A stretch of 64,000 nt of DNA from Pseudomonas sp. 8O (GCF_902506495.1 NZ_LR733267.1:546352-610351), one strand, 5' to 3'; positions 33,389-42,607 are shown, counted from the stretch's first letter. Translations and numbers: made by a program. Notes: a model not told the origin generated them from the letters alone.

Positions 33389-35029
33389 ATGAGTGCCTTT
33401 CAGGAAATCGCCGCCCTGCTCAGCCTGTCTGCCCTGCTGGGCATGCTCGCCGTACGGCTGCGCCAGCCACTGATCATCGCCTACATCCTGGTCGGTATCA
33501 TCGCCGGCCCAGCCGCGATGAATCTGGCTGGTGATCACAGCTCGATCAGCCTGCTGTCGGAAATCGGCATCACGGTGCTGTTGTTCGTCGTCGGCCTCAA
33601 GCTGGACATGCATCTGGTGCGCACGCTGGGCGCCGTCGCCCTGGCCACCGGCTTGGGGCAACTGAGCTTCACCATCATCGCAGGCCTGGTTCTGTGCCGC
33701 CTGCTGGGACTGGACTGGGCGAGTGCTGGCTACGTGGCCGTGGCGCTGACATTTTCCAGCACCATCATCATCGTCAAGCTGCTGTCGGACAAAGGCGAGA
33801 TCGACTCGCTGCACGGGCGCATCGCCATGGGCTTTCTCATCGTGCAGGACATCGCCGTGGTGCTGGCCATGCTGGTCATCAGCCTGTATCAACCAGCCGG
33901 CAGCGAAAAGATTGGCTTGCCGCCACTGGCCTTGGTCGGCGCGCTGCTGGCCAGCCTTGTGCTGCTCTACCTGCTGGTGCGCTTCGTCCTGCCGCGCCTG
34001 CTGGCGCCCATGGCCCGCTCGCCGGAATTGCTGATGCTGGTGGCAATCGCCTGGGGCACGCTGCTGGCTGGCGGCGCCGAGGCGCTGGGTCTGTCCAAGG
34101 AGCTGGGCGCGTTCATCGCGGGCTTCTGCCTGGCGTCGACGCCACTGCGTGAAGCCATCGCCAGTCGGCTGACCAGCCTGCGCGATTTCCTTCTGCTGTT
34201 CTTCTTCCTGCATCTGGGCATTCAGCTGGACTTCTCCTACCTGCACCAACAGATCGGCAGCGCCGTGTTGCTGTCGCTGTTCGTGCTGATCGGCAACCCG
34301 CTGATCGTCATGGCCATCATGGGCGCAATGGGCTATCGCAAACGCACTGGCTTCATGGCCGGACTTACAGTGGCGCAGATAAGCGAATTCTCGATCATCT
34401 TCGTCGCCATGGGCATCAGCCTCGGCCATGTGGGCAGCGCAGCGCTGGGGCTGACCACCCTGGTGGGGATCATCACCATCACCCTGTCCACCTATATGAT
34501 CTTGTACGCGCAGCCGTTGTTCGAGCGCCTTTCTCCCTGGCTAGGGATATTCGAACGGCGCGTAGCCCACCGCGAAAACGCCGAGGACAACGCTCCGGAT
34601 CACACCCGACCGGAAGTCATCGTGTATGGCCTGGGGCGCTATGGTCGCCAACTGGCCCATCGCCTGCAGGATGCAGGGCTGCGCGTGCTGGGCGTGGACT
34701 TCGACCCGCAGGCCCTGGCAAGCGCCCGCCGGGCAGGCCTGGCGGTGTGCTATGGCGATGCCGAAGATGCCGACTTCATCGCCCATCTGCCCTTGCAACA
34801 GGCGCGTGCACTGGTCAGCACCATTCCGCAGCGCGAGGTCAATGCACTGCTCCTGCGCGCCGCACGCAGCGCCGGTTTTCGCGGCAACGTCACCCTCAGC
34901 GCCTTCCGCGAAGGTGATCTGGAGGCCTTCACTCGCGCCGGTGCGGCCAGCGTCCTGCAGCCTTACATAGATGCCGCCGACTCAGCCGCCCGGCGCCTGC
35001 TGCAAGAGGTGGAGCAGCCGCTCAGTTGA
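33389..35029 (+). CDS. CPA2 family monovalent cation:proton antiporter (KefB/YbaL-like)
   Basis: The protein has 546 residues from the ATG at 33389; the upstream part of the frame lacks membrane character. About 12 helices occupy residues 5-375 (LSLSALLGMLAVRLRQPLIIAYILVGIIAGP is the family start; SKELGAFIAGFCLAST is typical). A TrkA-N (RCK) domain follows at about 405-530 with the nucleotide motif VIVYGLGRYGRQLAHRL. The family exchanges K+ or Na+ for H+ and is gated by nucleotide or glutathione adducts. Its last eight bases overlap the convergent dksA-type gene. Confidence 0.92.
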   Translation: MSAFQEIAALLSLSALLGMLAVRLRQPLIIAYILVGIIAGPAAMNLAGDHSSISLLSEIGITVLLFVVGLKLDMHLVRTLGAVALATGLGQLSFTIIAGLVLCRLLGLDWASAGYVAVALTFSSTIIIVKLLSDKGEIDSLHGRIAMGFLIVQDIAVVLAMLVISLYQPAGSEKIGLPPLALVGALLASLVLLYLLVRFVLPRLLAPMARSPELLMLVAIAWGTLLAGGAEALGLSKELGAFIAGFCLASTPLREAIASRLTSLRDFLLLFFFLHLGIQLDFSYLHQQIGSAVLLSLFVLIGNPLIVMAIMGAMGYRKRTGFMAGLTVAQISEFSIIFVAMGISLGHVGSAALGLTTLVGIITITLSTYMILYAQPLFERLSPWLGIFERRVAHRENAEDNAPDHTRPEVIVYGLGRYGRQLAHRLQDAGLRVLGVDFDPQALASARRAGLAVCYGDAEDADFIAHLPLQQARALVSTIPQREVNALLLRAARSAGFRGNVTLSAFREGDLEAFTRAGAASVLQPYIDAADSAARRLLQEVEQPLS

Positions 35030-35333
35030 ACTGCGCACACCCCAGGCAGTATTCGGCAACTGGCAGGGCTGCCAGACGCGCCGCTTCGATCGGCTCGCCA
35101 CAACACAGGCACTCGCCATAGCGCCCCTCGGCCAGGCGCTGCTGCGCCTGGCGCACCAGTAGCACTCCCTGTTCGGCCTCAGCCAGCAGCGCTTCGAGCA
35201 CTTCGTCATTCTGCCGCTGCTGCGCCTGCTCGGCGAAATCCGCCGAATGGATGCGCGCCAGATCGCGGCGAATCGCCTCGGCACGGGTCGTGTAGTCAAG
35301 CAGCAGAGCGTCCAGCACATCACGGTGAGCCAT
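35022..35333 (-). CDS. TraR/DksA family zinc-finger protein
   Basis: The protein has 103 residues from the ATG at 35333 (AAGGAG seven bases upstream). An N-terminal helical coiled-coil region precedes a C4 zinc finger (ECLCCGEP...YCLGC). Relatives bind the RNA polymerase secondary channel and modulate transcription with or without ppGpp. It corresponds to P. aeruginosa PA4577, one of several DksA-superfamily proteins there. The DksA coiled-coil tip Asp pair is not evident, so its activity may differ from DksA. Confidence 0.85.
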   Translation of the reverse strand: MAHRDVLDALLLDYTTRAEAIRRDLARIHSADFAEQAQQRQNDEVLEALLAEAEQGVLLVRQAQQRLAEGRYGECLCCGEPIEAARLAALPVAEYCLGCAQFN

Positions 35334-35475
35334 GAGCAATCTCCTTGCGTTGAAGAGCGCTCAGTGTGATACCCCGCGCGAAACCCGTGACTGACGCCGG
35401 TCAGCACTTGCGCTAAATGTCTTGTTCGACTGCCTTGACACCAATCGACAGCCTGGCCAAAGCTCGGCCATCGCC

Positions 35476-37329
35476 ATGACCAGAAGAACAGCGATCTTGA
35501 AACGGATATTCACCGTCCTTGCCCTGAGCCTCAGTCTTCCCCTGCATGCTGCCACGCTCGAACAACTGGCCAACGACTCCTACTGGATCGCCCTCGGTCA
35601 CTACGAGACCGGCAAGCTCGGCGGCTGGCGCAGCTATGTCGACGACGACGATTTCTTTCTCGCAGAAGATGGCGACAGCGACCCAGCGGCCGAACTGCAG
35701 GCGACCCTGAAGGCCCTGTACCAACCCGTCGAACTCGGCGACCGCCACCCGCAATGCGTCTACCCGGCGCGTACCCGTTGGCTCAAGGCGCAATTGCAAC
35801 TCGATGACCTACCCAGCCCGGACTGCGCCGAATACCGAAACTGGTTCGCCGACGTCAATCCGCACAGCACATTGCTGGTGTTCCCGGCGGCCTACCTGAA
35901 CAGCCCGTCGTCGATGTTCGGCCATACCCTGCTGCGCATCGACCAGCCCGATATCGACAGCCACAACACCGCACTGCTGAGCTACGCACTGAACTTCGGT
36001 GCCTTCATCGAAGGTAACGACAACAGCATCCTCTACGCCTGGCGCGGGCTGATGGGCGGCTACCCCGGTCTGTTCGCCCTGGTGCCATATCGCGAGAAGC
36101 TCAGCGAATACAATCGCCTGGAAAACCGTGACCTCTGGGAATACCGGCTGAACCTGACGCCGGAAGAAACTGCGCGCATGGTCGAGCACGTCTGGGAGCT
36201 CAAGCAGATCCGTTTCGACTACTTCTTCTTCGACGAGAACTGCTCCTACCGCCTGCTCGAGCTGCTGGAAATCGCCCGCCCCGGCATCGAACTGACCGAG
36301 TACTTCCCGCTCACCGCCATTCCCACCGACACCGTGCGGGCGGTCAAGGATGCCGGGCTGATTGAGCGCATCGACTATCGCCCTTCGCGTGAGCGTGAGC
36401 TGCTGGCGCGTGCCGAACCGCTCGATAGCGACGAACAGGGCTGGGTACTGCGCCTGAGCCAAGACCCGGCGCAACTCGATGACAACGACTTCCTCGCCCT
36501 GCCGGCAGAACGTCGCGCGCTGATCCAGGACGCCGCCTTCCGCCTGGTGCGCTACCACGCCAACGATGAAGAGCGCAGCAGCAACGCTCAGCGCAGCTTC
36601 CAGTTGCTCGGCGCGATCAATCGCAACCCGCCGCCGCCCCTGGAAGTTGACCGCCCACCGCTGCCCGAGGAAGGCCATCAATCGCGCACCTGGCAACTGG
36701 CTGGCGGCAGCCGCGACGATCGAGCCTTCGCCGAGTACGGCCTGCGCATGGCCTACCACGACCTGAACGACAACCTCGATGGCTTCCCCCTCGGCGCACA
36801 GATCGAGATTCTCCAGCTCAAGCTGCGTCAGTACGAGAACAACCACTGGCAGCTGCAGCGCCTGGACCTGGCCAACATCCGCTCGCTGACACCGCGCAAC
36901 GCCCTGCTGCAGCCGCTTTCCTGGCAGGTTGGCGGCGGTCTGGAGCGGGTGCTCGGCGAAGATGGCGATAGCCCGCTGGTCGGCCATATCAGCGGCGGCG
37001 CTGGCGCCACCTGGCAGCTACACGATGACGTGCTCGGCTTCGCCCTTGGTACCGCACGCCTGGAATACAACGAGGATTTCGCTGCCGTGATCGCCCCTGC
37101 CCTGGGCTTCAATGGCGGGATGCTGTGGCGCAACCCGCTGGGCAACCTGACTCTGGAAATGGCCGGCGACTACTTTCATAACGGCGAAGTGCGCCGGCGT
37201 CTGTCGCTCAACCAGCAGTGGGAAGTGTCACGCAATCTCGGCCTGCGCCTGAGCGCGCAGCGCGAGTTCAGCCAACTGGCCAGCCCGGTCAATGAAGTGA
37301 AGCTGGAGCTGCGCTGGTATCACTACTGA
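35476..37329 (+). CDS. Lnb N-terminal periplasmic domain (DUF4105) protein
   Basis: The protein has 617 residues from the ATG at 35476. A signal peptide covers residues 1-25 (ILKRIFTVLALSLSLPLHAA). The DUF4105 region, also seen at the N-terminus of lacto-N-biosidase-type proteins, includes LVFPAAYLNSPSSMFGHTLLRID, LGYALNFGA-like and DFFFFDENCSYRLLELLE segments with conserved His and Cys suggestive of an NlpC/P60-like fold. The C-terminal 200 residues resemble beta strands (LGLRLSAQREFSQ, LELRWYHY at the end), possibly a barrel-like or beta-rich domain. It is exported; function unknown. Confidence 0.82.
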   Translation: MTRRTAILKRIFTVLALSLSLPLHAATLEQLANDSYWIALGHYETGKLGGWRSYVDDDDFFLAEDGDSDPAAELQATLKALYQPVELGDRHPQCVYPARTRWLKAQLQLDDLPSPDCAEYRNWFADVNPHSTLLVFPAAYLNSPSSMFGHTLLRIDQPDIDSHNTALLSYALNFGAFIEGNDNSILYAWRGLMGGYPGLFALVPYREKLSEYNRLENRDLWEYRLNLTPEETARMVEHVWELKQIRFDYFFFDENCSYRLLELLEIARPGIELTEYFPLTAIPTDTVRAVKDAGLIERIDYRPSRERELLARAEPLDSDEQGWVLRLSQDPAQLDDNDFLALPAERRALIQDAAFRLVRYHANDEERSSNAQRSFQLLGAINRNPPPPLEVDRPPLPEEGHQSRTWQLAGGSRDDRAFAEYGLRMAYHDLNDNLDGFPLGAQIEILQLKLRQYENNHWQLQRLDLANIRSLTPRNALLQPLSWQVGGGLERVLGEDGDSPLVGHISGGAGATWQLHDDVLGFALGTARLEYNEDFAAVIAPALGFNGGMLWRNPLGNLTLEMAGDYFHNGEVRRRLSLNQQWEVSRNLGLRLSAQREFSQLASPVNEVKLELRWYHY

Positions 37330-37396
37330 TCGAGCCAACGCACTGACGACAGGCTTCTATACTGAAACTCCCGCCACCCGTTTCAGGAGAGTCATC

Positions 37397-37642
37397 ATGC
37401 GCCGCACACTCATGTTTCTCGCCGCTGCCCTGATCAGCCTGCCACTGTGGGCCATGCACTGCCCGCAGGACATGGCCAAGATCGATGCATTGCTGCAAAG
37501 CGATCCGCCTGCCGACCCCGAGGTACTGGCCAAGGTGCAGGAGCTGCGCGCCGAAGGCGAAGCCCTGCACAAGGCCGGCGATCATGCCGAGTCGGTCAAG
37601 GTGCTGGGCGAAGCCCTCGACCTGCTGGCCGCCAGCGAATGA
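37397..37642 (+). CDS. Small exported hypothetical protein
   Basis: The protein has 81 residues. A signal peptide covers 1-19 (RRTLMFLAAALISLPLWA). The mature part is a short helical, acidic domain (DPEVLAKVQELRAEGEALHKAGDHAESVKVLGEALDLLA) that resembles a single TPR-like hairpin. It follows the DUF4105 gene by 67 bases on the same strand. Function unknown. Confidence 0.75.
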   Translation: MRRTLMFLAAALISLPLWAMHCPQDMAKIDALLQSDPPADPEVLAKVQELRAEGEALHKAGDHAESVKVLGEALDLLAASE

Positions 37643-37658
37643 ATCACGCTGGGCTCGC

Positions 37659-40574
37659 TCAATAACCGCTATACAGCAAGCCCAGCGCGACCTGGCGCAC
37701 TTCCTGCAGATCCACCGGCTTGCTCAGGCAGGCCGAAGCGCCGCGCGTCTTGGCATCCTCGAACAAACGTACGTCGGCCACCGCGCTGATCACCATCACC
37801 GGCACATCACGCAAACGCGGCTCAGCGCGCATGGCGTCGAGAACATCCAGCCCATTGCCGTCAGGCAGATCGATATCCAGCAACACCAATGCCGGCTCAC
37901 TTTCCTGCAATTCGGCCAGCGCCCGCTGGCATGAACTCACGCCCCTGACCTCGGCAAACTCACGCAACGATGCCTGCAGGATCTTCATGCAGGCCGGGTG
38001 GTCCTCCACGCACAGCACGTGCACCAGATTTTGCACGGCCTGCGCCGGCACCTCGGCAGTCTCGTCGCCCAACACATCGGGGCTGGCTGCACTGGGTATG
38101 TCGAGCCAGAAACGACTACCTACACCGGGCTCGCTACGCACACCAATTTCGCCTTCCATCAGCGTGGCCAGCTCGCGGCAAAGCACCAACCCGATGCCGG
38201 TGCCGGGAATATTCGAGCTCTCCCGGCCCAGACGCTGAAACGGCTGGAACAGCTGCGCCTGCTGCTCGCTGGAAAGACCCGGCCCAGTGTCGTCCACCCA
38301 CAAGCGCACACAGTCGGCACGCACCTCGTAGCCCATGCGGATCATGCCGCGCGGGCTGTTGTACTTGATCGCATTGGACAGCAGGTTGAGCAGAATCTGT
38401 CGTACCCGACGCGGGTCGCCCTGCACGAACAAGGGCGGGTTGGCCGCCTCCATCACCTGCAGTTGCAGCTGTTTCTGCTGCGCTTCGGGCTGTACCAGCT
38501 CCGCACAACCGCTGAGCAGCGAGCCGATTTCGATAGCCTGGAATTGCAACTGCTGGCGCCGACTCTCGATACTCGACAAGTCGAGAATATCGTCGACCAA
38601 TGACGTGAGATGGCGACTGGCGGTGACGATTTCGCGCGCGTAATCGGTCTCCAGCCTGGCGTCCTGCTTGTCCTGCGCTTCCATCTCGATCAACTGGGCG
38701 AAACCATGGATGGCGTTGAGCGGTGTGCGTAGTTCGTGGCTCATGCTCGACAGAAAGCGACTCTTGGCCTGGCTGGCCGCGTGCGCCTCAAGGCTGGCGT
38801 GGCGCAGTTCTTCCTGCACCTGCTTGAGCCGAGTGATATCGACGTGTGTGCCGGCAATGCGCAGCGGCCAGCCGCTCGCGTCACGCGCGAGGACCTTGCC
38901 ACGGCTGAGCAGCCAGAGGTAATCGCCGCGACAATCGAGATAGCGGTACTCTGCGTCGAAGTACTCCTCGCCACTGTCAGCGAATAGCTTGCGCAGGTGA
39001 CGCAGACGTTCCAGATCATCGGGGTGTACGCGCTGGTTGAACTCGCTCAGCGTCAAGTGATTCGCACCCAGGCCAAATCGCCGAACGAAGCGCTCGCTGA
39101 GATCGATGGTCAGATCAGTAGTGTCGATCTGCCAGAGGCTTTCAGTTGTGCTCTCCAGCACCAGTTGCAGAATGCTTTGCGCCTCCTGCCGCTCATGCTC
39201 GCTGGCCTTGAGCTGCTTGCCGGCCTGCTGCACGGCATCGGCCAGGCGACTGACCTCGGCGATATGACTGTCCGGCACTGCTGGCAAATATTTGCCCTGC
39301 CCCAGGCTGGTTGCCATGTCGACGATGCCATCGATGGGCTCGGCCAGCTGCGTGCTCAGCTTGCGCGAACGTAGCCACATCAGGGCGAAAAACAGCAGAT
39401 AGAACGCCGCCAGACCGGCGATCAGCAGGTAGCCGATCTGCATGTAACGCTCGGCCAACTGGTTGGTTTCCTGGAAAATCTGCTCCTCGTCCACCACCAG
39501 CAGCAAGCGCCAGCCGGTTTGCGGTATTTCGCTCCAGGCCACCAGTTGCTTGCGCCCGCCGAGCAGCACCTCCTGCACGTTGCCATTGCCCGCGTTCATC
39601 GCCTGCAGCAATGGCTCCATGCCCTCACGCTTGGCCAGGTTGAAGTCCTCGGGCTTGAGTACCTCACGGCGCACAGCCTCCTCGTAGGAGTACTGGGTCA
39701 ATTCCCGCAGGCCGAAATCCAGCTCCCCGGCCTTCGGCAGCGCCATGATGTTGTGGTCATGGCTGACCAGCATCGCGTAGCCCCGCCAGGGCACGCTGAG
39801 CTCAGCGATCTCGCCCAGTACCTGGCTCACGGTCACGTCCAGACCGACCACACCCTCGAGAAAATCATCGCGATACACCGGAGCGATGGCCGACATCATC
39901 CAGCCAAGGCCTGCCGGGTCGAGGTAAACCTCGGTCCACATCACCTTGCGCTCGGGGTTGTGCTTGGCGTCGGCGAGGTAATAAAAATTGTAATCCGGTA
40001 TCACCATGTCATGGGGATACTGCGCGGGCGTATCGAACCAGGGATAGATGCGGTTGTAGCTATCCCAGGTATTGAAATACAGCGCCGCTACCAGTGGACT
40101 GGCCTGCTTAATCGAACGCATCAGCGGATCGAGTTGCGACAGACGCATGACCTTGGCGTGATCCTGCTGAGCAAGTGGCGTGCTGTTGGCATAGAAAGAT
40201 GCTGCGCGCCCGTCATCGCTGCGGGTATAGAACACGCCACTGTCAGTGACCGCATGGCGTTGGCGCTCAAGCTCATCGGCCTGGAAACGGGTATCGAGCA
40301 ACGCTTTGTGAGCGCCGTCGCGGTACACCTGCACCAGCGACTCGATAGAGCGCAGCCGCCCGTCGATGATCTGCGCTTCGCGCAACGCGGCACTGGCCAG
40401 ATCCTTCACGGCCGTTTCCTGCAGATGCTCGATCTGCGCGTCACGAATCGCCTGATTGCTCAGCAGATACACCGCGATCAGCACCGACTCCACCAGAATC
40501 AGCGGGATCAGCGCGCTTTGCACGAACGCTCGCCAGATCCACTGACGTAGAGGGTAGCGGCTAGAACTCGGCAT
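37659..40574 (-). CDS. Hybrid sensor histidine kinase/response regulator
   Basis: The protein has 971 residues. Order: membrane helix (about 15-37), periplasmic dCACHE sensor (about 40-365), second helix (about 370-392), HAMP-like linker, PAS fold (about 470-590), HisKA with the phosphorylated His613 (SMSHELRTPLNAI), HATPase (DDTGPGLSSEQ, GTGIGLVLCRELA) and a C-terminal receiver with Asp900 (LLDIDLPDGNG). No DNA-binding output is attached and no partner regulator lies nearby, so phosphate probably passes to an unlinked protein. The ligand is unknown; dCACHE domains often bind amino acids, amines or carboxylates. Confidence 0.92.
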   Translation of the reverse strand: MPSSSRYPLRQWIWRAFVQSALIPLILVESVLIAVYLLSNQAIRDAQIEHLQETAVKDLASAALREAQIIDGRLRSIESLVQVYRDGAHKALLDTRFQADELERQRHAVTDSGVFYTRSDDGRAASFYANSTPLAQQDHAKVMRLSQLDPLMRSIKQASPLVAALYFNTWDSYNRIYPWFDTPAQYPHDMVIPDYNFYYLADAKHNPERKVMWTEVYLDPAGLGWMMSAIAPVYRDDFLEGVVGLDVTVSQVLGEIAELSVPWRGYAMLVSHDHNIMALPKAGELDFGLRELTQYSYEEAVRREVLKPEDFNLAKREGMEPLLQAMNAGNGNVQEVLLGGRKQLVAWSEIPQTGWRLLLVVDEEQIFQETNQLAERYMQIGYLLIAGLAAFYLLFFALMWLRSRKLSTQLAEPIDGIVDMATSLGQGKYLPAVPDSHIAEVSRLADAVQQAGKQLKASEHERQEAQSILQLVLESTTESLWQIDTTDLTIDLSERFVRRFGLGANHLTLSEFNQRVHPDDLERLRHLRKLFADSGEEYFDAEYRYLDCRGDYLWLLSRGKVLARDASGWPLRIAGTHVDITRLKQVQEELRHASLEAHAASQAKSRFLSSMSHELRTPLNAIHGFAQLIEMEAQDKQDARLETDYAREIVTASRHLTSLVDDILDLSSIESRRQQLQFQAIEIGSLLSGCAELVQPEAQQKQLQLQVMEAANPPLFVQGDPRRVRQILLNLLSNAIKYNSPRGMIRMGYEVRADCVRLWVDDTGPGLSSEQQAQLFQPFQRLGRESSNIPGTGIGLVLCRELATLMEGEIGVRSEPGVGSRFWLDIPSAASPDVLGDETAEVPAQAVQNLVHVLCVEDHPACMKILQASLREFAEVRGVSSCQRALAELQESEPALVLLDIDLPDGNGLDVLDAMRAEPRLRDVPVMVISAVADVRLFEDAKTRGASACLSKPVDLQEVRQVALGLLYSGY

Positions 40575-40702
40575 TACAGCTCCTTTGCAGAGTACGCGGG
40601 CAGATGCGAGGCGCCATCATAGCTTCCCGAGATCGAATCCGCAGTCGACGTTGAGGAACCTTTGCCGTAAACTTCGTGTCTGAACACTGACCGAAAAGTT
40701 TT

Positions 40703-41094
40703 GGGGCCGATTAGGATTCGACGCCGGTAGCGAAGCTCGAGGTGCATGCCGACTTGGTAACAGAAGTCGTAAATCAACTGTTGCAACTTTCTATAGTTGC
40801 CAATGACGAAAACTACGAGGGCTACGCTCTCGCTGCGTAAGCGGCGCGACTAGTCCTTCTGGTAGCTTCGGCTCCAGCGATCACTAGGGGATGCCTGTAA
40901 ACCTGAAGTGATTGTCATGCAGAACAGGATCGCCGCGTAGTACGTTGTGGACGAAGTGGCTAAAACTTACACAACTCGCCCAATGCACCCTGCCCGTCGG
41001 GCGGCTGAGGGTTAACTCAATAGACACGGCTAAGCATGTAGTACCGACAGTGGAGAACTGGCGGACGGGGGTTCAAATCCCCCCGGCTCCACCA
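40703..41094 (+). ncRNA. ssrA: Transfer-messenger RNA
   Basis: The RNA spans 392 bases from GGGGCCGATTAGGATTCGAC to the encoded CCA. The 5' and 3' ends pair as a tRNA-Ala-like acceptor (GGGGCCG with CGGCTCC) with G-U wobble, and the T arm is GGGGGTTCAAATCCCCC. The resume codon GCC is at 40799 and the tag frame ends TAA at 40838-40840, giving ANDENYEGYALAA. It rescues stalled ribosomes with SmpB and marks the products for proteolysis. The 3' end is a known integration target for islands. Confidence 0.97.
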
Positions 41095-41098
41095 AATA

Positions 41099-41135
41099 AA
41101 CCCCTGATTTTCCTAGAGAAAGTCAGGGGTTTTTC
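41099..41135 (+). terminator. ssrA terminator
   Basis: AACCCCTGA and TCAGGGGTT pair around a 15-base loop and are followed by TTTCTTT. It begins four bases after the encoded CCA. Confidence 0.8.
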
Positions 41136-41258
41136 TTTGGGGTGTCGAAAAGGTGTCGAAGCGTTAGGCCTGCTGGAGAAGATCGCTTTCGATGTCTGAA
41201 AAATTGCTGATCTTCACCGAACCATCGGGAACCGGGCAATGACATCTAACTGCAGTGG

Positions 41259-42116
41259 TCAACTAATCCCGGACACTGCGTTAAGTTTTTCTTCCGCCAC
41301 GGCAGGCGGGAGCCCGCCATTGAACTGATGTGGCCGTTGCCAGTTGTACCGTTGCATTAGAAACCGTCCGATATCTTGCTGTGCGAGCGCAGCGCTCATG
41401 TAACCCACACTAGGTAGCCATTCCGTTTTCAAGCTGCGAAACAACCGTTCCATTGGCGCATTGGCGTGGCAGTTTCCGCAGCGGCTCATGCTCTGCTTGA
41501 ACCGATAGCGCCACAGCCGCTGGCGGAAGCTTCTGCTAACGTACTGGCTACCCTGATCACTGTGGAACAGCACATTCTGGGGGCGGCCGCGCTGCTCGTA
41601 GGCCACGTCCAACGCCTTGATCACCTGCTCGGCATCAGGCTTTGATGAAAATGCCCAACCCACTACGCGGCGAGCAAACATATCGATCACCGCCACCACA
41701 TAGCGCCAACGACCTTGAACCCAGACATACGTGATGTCGCCGCACCAGACCTCATTCGGCGCCGACACGGTGAACGCCCGATCCAGCGCGTTCGGGATAT
41801 CTGGTCTCTCCACCGTTGCCTTTTTGTAGGCATGCGAGCCGGGCTGCTTACTGATCAATTTCATCTCGCTCATCAGCTTGCGTATCTTGAATCGTCCAAT
41901 TTCGATCCCGTCTTCGCGCATCATGAACATGATGCTTCGGCTACCCGCAGCGCTGCGGCTTTGGGTAAATAGCTCGTTCACTCGACTGCGCAAAAGCAGC
42001 CGCTTAACGTCCGGAGATCGGCGCTTACGGCAGTGCGCGTAGTAGCAGGAACGGGGGACTTCAAATACCGAGCACAACAGATCAACCGGCTCTTCAGCGC
42101 GAAATTGATCAATCAA
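41259..42116 (-). CDS. IS3-family transposase OrfB (DDE integrase domain)
   Basis: The frame has 285 codons from a TTG at 42116 that overlaps the orfA stop (TTGA); in vivo it is probably made as an OrfAB fusion by frameshifting. An HTH_21 region (residues about 40-95) precedes the rve integrase core with the acidic residues of WCGDITYVW, FHSDQGSQY and PMERLFRSLK. The segment normally reading CWDNAPMER is CHANAPMER here, an unusual change in a highly conserved motif, though outside the three catalytic acids. The C-terminus ends close to the left terminal repeat, as usual. Confidence 0.9.
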   Translation of the reverse strand: MIDQFRAEEPVDLLCSVFEVPRSCYYAHCRKRRSPDVKRLLLRSRVNELFTQSRSAAGSRSIMFMMREDGIEIGRFKIRKLMSEMKLISKQPGSHAYKKATVERPDIPNALDRAFTVSAPNEVWCGDITYVWVQGRWRYVVAVIDMFARRVVGWAFSSKPDAEQVIKALDVAYEQRGRPQNVLFHSDQGSQYVSRSFRQRLWRYRFKQSMSRCGNCHANAPMERLFRSLKTEWLPSVGYMSAALAQQDIGRFLMQRYNWQRPHQFNGGLPPAVAEEKLNAVSGIS

Positions 42117-42424
42117 CGCGAAAGCTCGTGCTCCTCGGCCATCAAGGGCGCGGTGGCCTTTTTTAGGATCGATTTTTTCCGTTCCAGCCGATTGATCCTG
42201 GCTTCCAGCTTCTGGATCTTTTGCTGCTCGGGCGTCAGCGCTTTGCTCGCCGGGGTAATACCGTTTCGCTCCTCCTGGAGCTGGCTAACCCATCGGCGCA
42301 GGGCCGATTCAACCCAACCGAGCGAACGGGCTGCTTCGATATGGCTATAGCCCTGGTCGAGCACCAGACTGGCTGCCTCCCGTTTGAACTCGGGCGTGAA
42401 CGTACGACGGTTTTTGTCCATCAT
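42113..42424 (-). CDS. IS3-family transposase OrfA (HTH)
   Basis: The protein has 103 residues. An HTH_Tnp_1 domain (RTFTPEFKREAASLVLDQGYSHIEAARSLGWVESALRRWV) is followed by a leucine-zipper-like coiled coil (QKIQKLEARINRLERKKSILKKA). ATG occurs twice in tandem (42424, 42421) after GAGAGG. A slippery heptamer A-AAA-AAG lies at 42158-42164, in the proper frame (CTA AAA AAG); a -1 shift there reads on through 14 open codons into orfB. Confidence 0.9.
   Translation of the reverse strand: MMDKNRRTFTPEFKREAASLVLDQGYSHIEAARSLGWVESALRRWVSQLQEERNGITPASKALTPEQQKIQKLEARINRLERKKSILKKATAPLMAEEHELSR
42158..42164 (-). other. -1 frameshift slippery site in the IS
   Basis: The minus strand reads CTA AAA AAG GCC in the orfA frame. 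A slip back by one base gives GGC CAC CGC and continues without stop into the orfB frame, as in other IS3-family elements. Confidence 0.75.
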
Positions 42425-42499
42425 ACACCTCTCTCTATGGCGAGTATTCTCGCCCTAAAGGGGTGTCCGGGTTCAGTAGAACACTATACAAACGACTTT

Positions 42500-42549
42500 A
42501 GTGGTCCAAGCGAAGAGTAATTTCAGAAACACTTACAAGATGGACCACT
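42500..42549. promoter_or_regulatory. Inverted 9-bp boxes, candidate MocR operators
   Basis: AGTGGTCCA at 42500-42508 and its exact reverse complement TGGACCACT at 42541-42549 lie between the IS and the 3' end of the mocR-type gene. The same TGGTCC/GGACCAC core occurs at the mocR promoter (44098-44119). This small gap (42484-42607) holds no gene and may be the promoter of a target gene displaced by the IS. Confidence 0.4.
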
Positions 42550-42607
42550 TTTACAGAAGTATAAATCCAGGCAGTTTGCTCATATTTTTAAATCCTTAAA
42601 AACAAAG

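Larger units (their letters stand above)
41256..42483 (-). mobile_element. IS3-family insertion sequence
   Basis: The element is about 1228 bp, read on the minus strand. Imperfect terminal repeats are visible: TGGTCAACTAATCCCGGACA at the left (from 41256) and TGTTCTACTGAACCCGGACA at the right (reverse complement, ending at 42483), sharing CCCGGACAC. It encodes orfA and orfB with a -1 frameshift signal. The flanking trinucleotides (CAG left, CTA right) do not match, so no target duplication is evident; the element may have recombined or its ends may be misplaced by a few bases. Confidence 0.85.

Noticed and set aside
41036..41094. A separate tRNA gene at the end of ssrA
   Set aside because: The T arm and acceptor belong to the tRNA-like domain of tmRNA; no anticodon arm is present.
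41253..42486. Target-site duplication of the IS
   Set aside because: The flanking bases CAG and CTA do not match at any 3- or 4-base offset around the inferred ends.
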